A stretch of DNA of 37,290 bases from Fistulifera solaris. Its lineage: Eukaryota > Bacillariophyta > Bacillariophyceae > Naviculales > Stauroneidaceae. Position 1 is the stretch's first letter, and each line of letters starts with the position of its first letter. Below the pieces are notes generated by a model. That model saw only the letters and a program-made list of their open reading frames with translations. It did no database searches and was not told where the DNA came from. This document shows positions 1 to 9,724 of the stretch, piece after piece. The DNA is taken from assembly GCA_030295235.1 (NCBI GenBank), contig AP026166.1, positions 1 through 37,290 on the forward strand, given 5' to 3'. Both the position numbers and the translations under genes were made by a program.

Positions 1-470
1 CCTAACCCTAACTCCTAACCCTAACCCTAACTCCTAACCCTAACCCTAACCCTAACCCTAACCCTAACCCTAACCCTAACTCCTAACCCTAACCCTAACC
101 CTAACCCTAACCCTAACCCTCTAACCCTAACTCCTAACCCTAACCCTAACCCTAACCCTAACCCTAACCCTAACCCTAACCCTAACCCTAACCCTAACCC
201 TAACCCTAACCCTAACCCTAACCCTAACTCCTAACCCTAACCCTAACCTCTAACCCTAACCCTAACCTCCTAACCCTAACCCTAACCCTAACCCTAACCC
301 TAACCCTAACCCTAACCCTAACCCTAACCCTAACCCTAACTCCTAACCCTAACCCTAACCCTAACCCTAACCCTAACCCTAACCCTAACCCTAACCCTAA
401 CCCTAACTCCTAACCCTAACCCCGACCCCGACCCCTCAAACCCTCAACCCTAACCCTAACCCTAACGGTG
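1..470. repeat. Telomeric repeat tract, C-rich strand
   Basis: Tandem CCCTAA units (TTAGGG on the other strand) fill the start of the window. This C-strand-first orientation is expected at a left chromosome end. Several units carry an inserted CTC, giving CTAACTCCTAACCC variants at about 8, 78, 130, 227, 339 and 405. From about 420 the repeats decay through CCCCGA and CCCTCAA forms, then end in three perfect units before unique sequence at about 467. TTAGGG is common to many eukaryotes and does not identify the organism by itself. Confidence 0.97.
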
Positions 471-504
471 ACTGCCGAAAGCGCGAATGCCTTGATAAAA
501 CGGT

Positions 505-1755
505 GTGAGTCATCATGATTGGAACAACTGTTGGTATAATCGAAACGGAAATAACTACAATCCAAATAAAATCCGCAAGATCAATGAAACCAAGAACAGC
601 AAGACAGCACCTCAAGATCATGCTAAAATCACACAAGAAACTCCTTCAAAACCAGCCGGAATGATAGCGCAAAACGACTTGTATCCGAATCAGTTTTATG
701 GTAGGTCATCGTGCTTCAGAATAACTGCCGATGAAAATTTATTGTCTGATCCCAGAATATCGTCTTCGCAGAGTGAATCAAATGTATCTTCTTCTATATC
801 ATTCACATCTTTATGCTAACGATATTTATTATTCTGAGATTTAGACATTAAATTAATACCTAATTACATGATACAACAATCGCAAGACACGCCGCCCTAT
901 AACTATCATGTCAGCTAAATATATTCAAGGCCAAGAAAACAAGCATCCATTAAAAATATTGTTTGATTCAGGATCAGATCATACAATGTTTAATCAAAGA
1001 GCTTTACCAAAAGGTGCGACGCCAAAACTCATTCAAGGTAAACGATCGCCGGTCTTCATGGCGTTGAAACCCATAACAATCAAGTTGAACTTCAAGACAT
1101 CTCATTACCCGAGTTTTCCGCCTCTCAACGAAAGTGCCAGGTCCACTTCCATGTATCATTTTCGATAACGCTCAAACGATCTAACGACGAATCATCGGAA
1201 ATGACTTAATGACCAAACTCGAATCGACATTCACAATTCAACGAAAACAGTATCATGGTTCAAAACCAAATACCATTTCGATCAAGTGACTATTTCATAC
1301 CAACTACTTTCTGCACACTTTACCTCCATGTCCGATCTCTTTGAAAACGATAAAATTAATTCGCTCAAACTTTCATTACAGAAGAACAAATCAAGGAGGC
1401 AGGATACAAATCAAAAGAGATTCTACCAGCGAAATATGAAGAAACCAATCCAAATATAATTGCACAAAGCAAGATCATCTAAACGATGTGCAAAGGACCA
1501 ACTCGCAAGTCTACTATCAAAATACAAGCGCTTATTTTCAAGCAAACTTGATGCTTTCCGGAAAAGTCCACATAGATATCCAACCTGAAGCAAACCACAT
1601 GCATACCGATATTATTCAATCTCGCCATACAACCGAACCACCTTCCCTATAAAGTTGTCAAGTATTTCAGAACGGAAATTTAACTATCCAACTCAATGAC
1701 ACTGTTCAAGAACATATCAATATCCCACGAGTCAAACCTTATCTACATTGATCTA
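505..1755 (+). mobile_element. Decayed Ty3/gypsy-like LTR retrotransposon remnant
   Basis: Broken reading frames resemble retroelement polyprotein pieces in the right order. A polar, Asn/Ser-rich stretch (505-819) is followed by a retropepsin-like segment (908-1168) with the active-site pattern LFDSGSDHTM. A second frame then reads IIGNDLMTKL, typical of the end of the protease/start of the RT region in Ty3-type elements. After an apparent large internal deletion, 1640-1750 reads like an integrase C-terminus (NLTIQLNDTV, then NIPRVKPY). RT, RNase H and the integrase core are absent and stops are frequent, so the copy is dead. Assignment to Ty3 rather than another LTR group rests on these short motifs only. 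Confidence 0.6.
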
Positions 1756-3560
1756 TCTCAAGTAGACTTGTGACTTCAAAAATTATGCTGCAGTGAAGTG
1801 ACTTCCGCGGTAACCCTTGGCAGTGAAGTGGAAGTGAAATCACTCCCGCGTCGCACTGGCTATACTGTGGGGAAGAGTACGAGTCATCGTGAAGGTTAGC
1901 GATGATGGATGATTGATTATTGATTGGCGATGATCGCCATTCACAATTCACAATCACTCATTCTATAAGCTGTTACGGAGTAATAAACTCATTGCAATTT
2001 TCAATACTTTTCTTTGAACAAAGTTCCTTGATTGTCAATAGCATCACTGAGGTGGAAAGTCCAGACTTCTCAGTAACTTGGTGTTCCTTGTTCCTTTTCC
2101 TACAAGCCGCGGAGCCAACTCGAGACTAGAGAGGCTTAATGAATTTCGGCAACATGATACATGACAACGAACTTACCAGGGCTTTCACCATAGTAGATGT
2201 ATGATAGACTATTTCATCGATGATGTAACGCTGCTCTCTGTCTCCTGTGGCCTGTTTATACTTATTCCACTACAATAAACAATAATTAATCATATAACAT
2301 ATAACTCGCTTGTTGCTTTGTTCTTGTACTTGAGCTCCGGCGCTGTTCGATGTTCGATGGATGTTGATGAGAAGACGCACACAATAAAACAACGAAACTG
2401 CGACGACCCAAACCCAAAAGACCCGATTTTCGTGTAAAAGGACGAAAATGGCAAACCATCGTCGACGTACAGAACTTCTCACATTCTCTACGTAGAATCA
2501 CGTAAACACAGTACTTGGGAGTGAACCCTTCTCGCTCGGCAGTGAAGTGAAGTGAGAAGTGAAATTTCACGGCAGTGAAGTGGACGTCAGCAGTGGAGAA
2601 GTCACATGTCTATCTGCCATCATTACTTTTTCAAGCAATGTTGGGAGGCAGAATGCAGTACACTACATGTCCTCTCTTGTTCTTTACGTTCTGTTCTTAG
2701 AAGATTATGGATCATGGCAATCTATTATCGATTCCATTTACGCTTGGTTCTCATCTATTGAGAACTGCGTCCTGCTCATCTTTTACTTTAGCTGTTAATA
2801 TGCTTATAATATATCTTTATCATCAATTACATTCCTTGTGAGTCAAGTCAATGGAAACCTAGATTTTTGAAAGTAGAAAGTGACCTGATTCGTTTTTCTT
2901 TACCATTCTGTTAACGATGATACTTCATTCTTCTCTTACATCAAACATTCTTCTGTCGACGGTTTTGTACACTTTGTGCCTTCAGATTGTTCTTCATGTT
3001 CTGTCTTTAATTACATCTTAAAGGCCATGGCTCACGGCATTTTTAATTGATTATTGATTCCATTCACGCTCAGCGCTCAGCGCTCAGTTACTCAGTTCTC
3101 ATTACTTAATACTTGTCTATTGAGAACACTTTCCTGTCCATCTTTTGATTTTTGATCCTAGCTACAGTAATCATAGGCATTCCTTGTCAACAAGTCAGAC
3201 GCTCGCCTTTCTACTGTCCAGACTCAAGATTTAAATATTTAAATGTTCTCACTAAAAGCTAGTTTTCGCTCGAAATTTCAGTACTAAAGATTCAAGTGAA
3301 AAGTGACTTTATTCTTGCTTTCCATGTTTCTTCCTACGACTCTGCGACCCTCCCCAAATATACTACTGTCGACAGTTGCCTTCGAATTAAAGATTTAAGT
3401 GCATAATCTTTATTCTCAAGTATTCGGTGTTCGCTTGAAAACCTACCTTTCCTCTTGTTCAAACGATAGAACCCGAACCCCGTACCATTTATTAGATCTT
3501 TTTATCAAAGTGTATAGCGTTTACTGTACTCAGAATTTTTCAATGAATCGTTAGGGCGGA
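1756..3560. other. Subtelomeric DNA, no gene recognised; possible LTR fragment
   Basis: No convincing coding region is seen on either strand. A segment from about 1968 (TGTTACGGAGTAAT) to about 2350, with an AT-rich ATAAACAATAATTAATC stretch before a CTTGTTGCTTTGTTC tail, has the look of a degraded LTR, but no paired copy or target duplication is visible. Short repeats of GGCAGTGAAGTG flank this block (about 1790-1835 and 2538-2582). The rest is AT-rich with scattered short imperfect repeats, such as CAGCGCTCAGCGCTCAG near 3071. Confidence 0.4.
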
Positions 3561-3700
3561 AAAATCTTTCCTAAGATGCGTAGAGCGTACGTCAAACAGG
3601 TAGACTCTCTAGTGATTTCAACGAGTGAAGAAGGAAAGATCGTGAAGAAAATGAAGGTGTCACAAATCTTGCAAGGAAAAACTCCCAAAAGATACACACC

Positions 3701-4552
3701 ATGTCTGAAAGCAACAAGTACGATCTTTTCGGATCGAAGCGCGCAGACAGCCGTGCTTTGGCAGCTGAGTTTGTCGCGACTGCACTTTTGTGTTCACTGG
3801 ATGCGGCGTGGCTGTTTCAGGCCAAACACTGAATGATCGCAACAGTGCGGACGGGGCGGCGAACGATAGTGGCTCTTCTCGTTGCCATTGCTCTTTGGCT
3901 CTTGGCTTCGCCATCTCGGTTCTCGCTTACACGATCGCCCCTGTGTCGGGCGGTCACATTAATCCCGCCGTTACCTTCGCCTTTGTCGTTCTAGGCGACT
4001 TTAACTTGTTCGAGTTCGGTGCCTACCTTGCAGCCCAGTGCTCGGGTGCAGTTTTAGGCGCTGCGATTGTTTGGGGTACCTACGAGAGCACCGTACTCTC
4101 TGATCCTCCTTTGGCCTTGGTATCAACACGGTTCATCCAAGTTATTCCAGGGATCCGCCTTTTGGGTGAGATGATGGGAACTATCATTCTTGTCTGACGG
4201 TCCTGATGACGGCCGTCAGCTCCAAGTCCATCGCTGGCAATCTGGCCCCATCGCCATTGGCTGGAGCGTTATGCTGGCTCACTTGCTCTTGGTCCCCTTG
4301 ACAGGATGTGGCATCAACCCTGCTCGCTCGTTCGGACCCCACGTGGTTGCGGCCTTGGGTGGTTTGGGTGATGAAGTCGGCACCGACGGTTGGTGGGTGT
4401 ACTACACAGCTCCGTTCGTTGGGGCTGCTGGCCGCTGTTACTTGCCAACAAATCTTTGGCGTCATGAAACCCGAGCTGCCGCCGAGACAGATGCTGTGCA
4501 AGGCAAGTCAAGCGCTTCTGTGGCATCGTCCGAACACGAAATGAAGGCTTAA
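3701..4552 (+). CDS. Aquaporin / major intrinsic protein, frame-disrupted
   Basis: This is a membrane channel of the MIP family, expected to pass water or small neutral solutes. The likely start is ATG 3701 (MSESNKYDLFGSKR), followed by a first hydrophobic helix. Both signature loops are present: GGHINPAVTFAF (first NPA at about 3961-3969) and GCGINPARSFGP (second NPA at about 4316-4324). The Arg after the second NPA, part of the selectivity filter, is kept. A length near 280 residues fits a six-helix aquaporin. The frame slips at least five times (near 3787, 3890, 4194, 4250 and 4430), each repairable by one or two bases, and the helices lie in order across the slips. The subfamily and target membrane cannot be told. 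Ending KPELPPRQ then SSEHEMKA gives a short polar tail. Confidence 0.88.
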
Positions 4553-5643
4553 GAAAACAAGAGCTCTCTGATACAGTATATTTGTTTGTCAATGTGAAAG
4601 AAAGTTGTGATACTCCATGGACGAAACGAACTTGCGGGCGTGAGCGTGTGTGTGTGTTCTGGATGGAGTACCTGGTAGTTAACGAATAGAGAATGATAGA
4701 TTAGATATAACCTGTCTTTCTACAAGTGTTATCTATTTACTTACTAGAGTAGTCTTGTTGTCCGTTTTGTACTTTGTTGCGAAGAGAAGTCGGCCTAGCG
4801 TTGTCCATAAAGGGTCCCCTTCGAACATGCTTTGTAAACAACCAGTCGATATTCGATATCGACTACTTAACTACTTTCATAATTTTTCGTTCAGGGTCTT
4901 TATTAGATACGTATACAGATCGCTTTTGTTTGCAACTGGAGTGCATTAAAATTTGGCACGAAAGAAGCAGTAGCGGCTCGGCCGTTCTTTCTCCCTGGAT
5001 AAACGGAGTCATTAGTCTTCGCAAAGCACCGAAACCGACCACAGCAACCTGCTTTGAGAGCAGACGCTAGATGCTGTTCCGGTCCCCAGTACTGCAGTCA
5101 TACATGCAATCGCAATGGCAGATACGCCTACAACTCTGGTTGCATGAATTGTTCCCCATCATGGTTTTCGTAAATTAGAGGTTCACGCTCCGCTTTCTCC
5201 GTGATCATCCAATAATATAACTCTCTTTGAGTAATGCAATTGCCAAAACAAGATCCCTCAATGTTCATCAAGCCAGAACGATTTCACCGCGGCTCTTTGC
5301 TTTTGCTTGGGGCAACCTACGCTACTACGTATGATCAATTGACGGCGGGATCTACAAAGGAGTATTACATAAAATATTACTGAGTATTATACCGGTACCG
5401 GTACCGGTACTCCTTAAGTGCCAACCAAAATTTTATAGACGCAGCGCGGACAGACACAAACAGAGTAATGTCTCGGCTTTCTTTTAATGTACGTTTTCGC
5501 CGTAACCGTAAACCGTAACCGCTCCGCAACACCATGACAATCGACGATGAAGACTATAGCAATCTTTCGATAAAGTGATTCGAATTACCCTGCCATTCAA
5601 TTTTACTAACGTCTCTAGTACAATATCTTGCTAAAATCATACC
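4553..5643. other. Intergenic region with short inverted repeat and GGTACC microsatellite
   Basis: No gene is recognised. The segment 5357-5415 is bounded by the 8-base inverted repeat AAGGAGTA / TACTCCTT and contains GTACCG units at about 5391-5410. It may be a tiny MITE-like relic. The last ~150 bases should hold the CstF-64 promoter and 5' leader, but no clear core element can be assigned. Confidence 0.5.
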
Positions 5644-6654
5644 ATGTGGTCCTCAAACGCTGCAGTTCCTCCGCCTCCGGCCCCTCCTATGTTTACAGCA
5701 AATCCAGCCGCAGCAGCTTCTTCCGGTCCAAAGAACGACATTTTCGTCGGAAATCTCGCATTCAATACAACGGAGGAGCAATTACATCAAGCATTTAGCG
5801 ATATTGGTCGTGTTATTAATGTCAGGCTCGTCACCGATGTTGATACGGGAAAACCACGCGGTTTTGCATTTGTTGAATTTCAAGACGCGCAGGCTGCTTT
5901 GTCAGCTATTCGTAATATGAATGATTACGAGCTTAACGGGCGTCGTCTTCGCGTCAATTTCAGTAATTCGTCGCATCTGGAAGATTTGGCTGGAAAGTTG
6001 GGCATGGATCTGTCTCAAGCGAAGCGCCAGCAGCAAAATCAACAAGTCGGAACAAATGCAGCGCCTACGCCAGGGACTAGTGCTGTCGCTGATGCACTAA
6101 AGGCGATGAGTAAAGCAGAAATGTACGACGTTGTCGCAAAACTGAAAGAACTAGATGCCGAAGAAGCACGTCGTCTGCTCGCAAGTCATCCGCAGCTACC
6201 CGAGGCAATTTTATTCTGCATGAGCAAGTTGGATATGGTCAAAACGCCCGTCACAACTGTTGCGCCCATTTTGGGAACAGCAGTTCCAGCTCCTCCGATA
6301 GCACCCGCACCCACTGCGCAAGCACCACCACGCGATCCACGACAGGTCACGAATGCTCCGGTAGATCCTCGTGCACCTGCTGTGAATCGTGATCCTCGTC
6401 AGGCTACCGCTCCAGTCGATCCTCGTCGCGCGGATCCAAGACTGGCGGCTAGAACAGATCCTAGAGCCGATCCTCGGTCCCGTCCTCCGCCACCTCCACC
6501 GCCACAAATTCAGCCTCTTGCTACTAGCGGAGTCCTAGATCCTGCTTTGGTGCAACAAGTCATGAGCTTGACTCCGCAGCAGATTCAACAGCTTCCCACA
6601 GATAAGCAACAATCGATTCTACAGCTGCGTCAACAAATCACTGGAGGTCGATAA
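5644..6654 (+). CDS. CSTF2: Cleavage stimulation factor subunit 2 (CstF-64)
   Basis: The protein binds the U/GU-rich element downstream of the poly(A) site during mRNA 3'-end cleavage in the nucleus. The 336-residue frame is uninterrupted and has no intron. An RRM lies at residues 32-107, with RNP2 IFVGNL (33-38) and RNP1 RGFAFVEF (72-79). The CstF-64 hinge, which binds CstF-77 or symplekin, is at about 150-200 (ALKAMSKAEMYDVV onward). A low-complexity region at about 235-285 is rich in DPR triplets. The C-terminal helical domain (about 297-333, including VMSLTPQQIQQL) is the part that contacts Pcf11-type partners. All three hallmark regions in order make the call firm. The protein is shorter than the animal form and lacks the MEARA repeats. 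This is one of the few long frames here without slips. Confidence 0.96.
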   Translation: MWSSNAAVPPPPAPPMFTANPAAAASSGPKNDIFVGNLAFNTTEEQLHQAFSDIGRVINVRLVTDVDTGKPRGFAFVEFQDAQAALSAIRNMNDYELNGRRLRVNFSNSSHLEDLAGKLGMDLSQAKRQQQNQQVGTNAAPTPGTSAVADALKAMSKAEMYDVVAKLKELDAEEARRLLASHPQLPEAILFCMSKLDMVKTPVTTVAPILGTAVPAPPIAPAPTAQAPPRDPRQVTNAPVDPRAPAVNRDPRQATAPVDPRRADPRLAARTDPRADPRSRPPPPPPPQIQPLATSGVLDPALVQQVMSLTPQQIQQLPTDKQQSILQLRQQITGGR

Positions 6655-7107
6655 GAAACTGATGAATTCTCCGCTATTACCTGATGTTGGTAGAGGTCCA
6701 GCTCCTTGTTGGGAACAACGATCTCTGAATATATTTGTTTATGAGTGATCGATCTGATCCATGGTTCCTTTGACACTGGTTGCAATCCCTAGTCGACTGG
6801 TCAAAAGTCAGTAAGAAGTTTTGTAGCAAAGTAGAGGCAGTGGCATTACTGGTTTTGCATGACCATTTCGATTTAAATTACGTTCCGCCAGGTTTCATAG
6901 TGGAGAGTCGTCTCCTCGTAGCATCCACTAACTTAGACGGTAACCGTGCAAATGGGAAGCCAAGATGGTCATATATTTTTAGGTATGGGTTTCTACATGT
7001 CAACAATGAAGCACCTAATAACAGTTTCCTAGCCAATTGATGAATGGTACACCCATCATTTGTTTCGTCACATCACGATTAGGGCATCTTTATGATAACT
7101 TGACGTC
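6655..7107. other. Convergent 3' region between CstF-64 and the MsrB-like gene
   Basis: The span holds the 3' untranslated parts of two converging genes. A short plus-strand open stretch (6780-7040) has no recognisable family and is probably not coding. Confidence 0.5.
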
Positions 7108-7808
7108 TTATACTTCCGGCTGACCGGCAACGCTCACCAAATTGATGCAGTAACGATTACCTGATTTATCAGGAATATTGTGTCCCCAGGCCCGGTCGTA
7201 CTTCACGCATTCACCATCTCGCAAGCATCGAACACAATTCCAATTGACTTCCTCGTCGCGGAAACTGGGCCATCCGTGCTTTTGCGATTCTTTCAAAAGT
7301 CTTCTAGGGATCGATTCACAGGAGCCGTGAAAAGAAGCTCTCCAGTGACAGAGTCGTAAAATTTAATAGGAGTTCTCCGGCAGCAGCTGCTTCTTTGCAA
7401 TAATCGAGAAACGTAGTTGTTGTCCAGTAACCAGCGAATTCGGCATAGTGCCGATTGAGGTTGCAAACTGTTTGAACGAAAAACAAGAAAGAGTGAGTTA
7501 ACGCGATTGAGGCTACAGAAAACGATAAATAAAGATGAAATGTATTGCAAATGACATCAACTTACTGCGATCGGCCGTGTCATAATCACAATTCCAGCGT
7601 AGATCTTTCTGCACCGATTTTTCAGAAGTTCCATGTGCTTTCTTACTCATAACACTTTCATCCGCGATGACTGGATATTGGCTGTTCGTGTTAGTGGAGA
7701 ATAAACGATCAAAGACTTGCAACGAAGAGCCACGAGACGGGAGACTATTCGGAATCACAAATGCACGTGCATTGACAAGAAAAACGCAGCGGGCAACGCA
7801 AACTTCAT
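7108..7808 (-). CDS. MsrB-like protein with plastid-type presequence
   Basis: The start is ATG at 7808 and a TAA lies at 7108-7110. The presequence (MKFALPAAFFL, then about five residues later ARAFVIP) is a hydrophobic signal followed by an A-F cleavage context like the diatom ASAFAP motif, which suggests import into the complex plastid. One base must be restored near 7755 to join it to the body. A 98-base GT-AG intron spans 7468-7565. The C-terminal part resembles methionine-R-sulfoxide reductase B: KFYDSVTGELLF, HGWPSF, CVRC and GHNIPDKSGNRYCINLVS. The Cys of RYCIN matches the MsrB catalytic cysteine, and the Cys residues of NCVRCLRDGEC could be metal ligands, although the spacing is not classical. 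A second slip lies near 7375 and a third near 7296. Enzyme activity is inferred from fold-level motifs only. Confidence 0.7.
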
Positions 7809-8240
7809 CTTAGAAACAGGATATTGTAACGCAATAATTCACAATACTACGTAAGTGACGGAAGAGGGAGAATGAATTGTTTTAGTCTCTAACAGAGGCT
7901 GATAAAGTTGTTATTTATCTTTGTTTCGATGAGTTTGCAGGAGGGCGATGAACACGTAAGCGTCCGAAACAACGTCGTAGAATGAAAATTATAGAATAAT
8001 GAGTACATGTAGGATGTAATAGATACCGGAGCGATACATTTTGGTTTCAAAAGAATGAGACTTGAGAAGCATTGCTAATCGAACATCGAACGTCAATCGA
8101 ACGTCAAAAGTTAACTTTAAGGAATCATCATCATCATTACAAAAGTGACCTTTCTTTCATTAATTTATCATCGACGTTGAAATTGCTTAGCGTGGTCCAA
8201 CTTTGTCGACGGCAGAAGCGACAGTAAATATCAAGGAAGA

Positions 8241-9026
8241 ATGAATCATCAACAAAACGGGTCCGTACGCAAGATGAGTTGCTTTCATTCTATCGTAAAG
8301 CACCAGCAACATGCGCAACGAACCAGTACAACAAGGGATCGATGCACCCTGACTCAACTTTCTATCGCAAGTACGGCTTGCCGTTAAACGGCGTCGCCGC
8401 AATCATCAACGAGATACAAAGAAAACAAGACACCCTTCAATCAATTACATTGTACGATATAGAACTACCCGCGGACTATCCTGATTTCTACCTTGATCCG
8501 CTTCTGCAAATGATTGCAATGGTACCTCATCTTCAATGCTTTGACTCATCAGTTCGAACTTGGGACGACGAAGACCACCATCTTCGCCGTCCGCTTGTCA
8601 AGCCGGAAACGTTACGGCGCTTCTTAGAACTGTCGTGCAATTTAATTGAAGTTACCCTCTGGAACTGGAATCTAGGAGACGAACATTTTGTTAAAGGTTT
8701 CCGATTCTTGTCTTTTCGTCAAACGTTCAGTTCCTGAGTCTAAGGCGAAATCCGTGTATTTCATCCATGGCGTGGCGTTATCTTTACGAGGTGGCGGAAG
8801 CTAAAATGAGCTCGCTTACATCATGTCAGACACGACTTATATGCCATCGGATCGACAGCTGTTTTATTTGGATCTAAATCGGAAAGGACGCGGCAGTATA
8901 CTAGCAAGAAAAGATCGAAATACACTATCCGTGCTGGAAAAATCTTCTCGTTCGCCGGATTCCCTTTATTACTGGGTACAGCAGCTTGTTCCTTGTCTCT
9001 TGGCATCTCATTCCATCAGAACTTGA
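8241..9026 (+). pseudogene. Fragmentary LRR-family gene
   Basis: An ATG at 8241 would start the locus, but the longest frame begins in a different phase (8279-8737). It contains leucine-rich-repeat-like pieces: SITLYDIELP, then TLRRFLELSCNLIEVTLWNW. A separate piece at 8823-9026 resembles the C-terminal cap of diatom LRR proteins (FYLDLNRKGRGSIL followed by SPDSLYYWV). Between them, 8738-8820 contains stops, and no clear intron joins the parts. Only two or three repeats are present, where such proteins usually have eight or more, so most of the repeat core is missing. It may be a pseudogene or a gene damaged by sequence errors. It diverges from the MsrB-like gene with about 430 bases between starts. 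Confidence 0.45.
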
Positions 9027-9029
9027 TCT

Positions 9030-9724
9030 AATTGTGGCTGTTACGACCACTAGCGTGACCTTACTATGATCGCACTGTGATTCTTTTATGTGGGCAACCT
9101 AGATCTCGCTTTTAAGTATGCTTAATATATTTTATCTGTTACTGAGTATCAATTAGAAGCAATCGCACAAAGGATGTGGACCCTTTTCGATGTTACAGCG
9201 ATGAACCGGTCATGGAAAGCAACCAGTCAAACTTAGCAGAGTAGTTTTTCTTGTTCGACTCAATTCATTTTTCCAGTCCCAGAACTGAGCGTCGCATACG
9301 GAAATTGCTTTCCGAAAGCCACGCAAGGAACGCCGGTACATTCTTCATAGAGTGATTATAGAAAGCCATCTTATTAACATACCCTAGAAATGAATCATTC
9401 AATTTTTGCAAACTGCGTTTCGTAATTGATTGTCATTCAATGATGGCAGCCTAAATTCTCCCTCTGTTCACGACTAACATATTTGTTTCAGTCCCAAACT
9501 GTAGATTGCGACGTGTCTCTTGTCTCTGAGGCTTTTGTCGTCCAATCAAATCGACGCTGGTCGAAAGGTCGGTGGCGGTAACAGTACGACACCATGAGAA
9601 AGATCGGATGGACAATCTTTTTCGCATTTTGTTGGCGACGTTGTCTCGTGCCAGGCAACATAACACGTATTGATGAGATCTTAATTGTATTGATTAAAGT
9701 ACCTAATTGCTCGCTGTCTTTACA
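9030..9724. other. Upstream region of the cyclic-nucleotide kinase gene
   Basis: No gene is recognised on either strand. The short open stretches here show no family motif. Confidence 0.45.

Noticed and set aside
3701-4552. Aquaporin as a pseudogene
   Set aside because: Both NPA loops and all expected helices survive, and each slip needs only one or two bases. The same error type hits essential genes such as eS25, so assembly error is the simpler explanation.
4774-5070. 98-residue plus-strand open frame after the aquaporin
   Set aside because: No domain, biased composition and no conserved start context; treated as chance.
6211-6507. Minus-strand Trp/Arg-rich open frame
   Set aside because: It is the shadow of the Pro/DPR-rich coding region of CstF-64.
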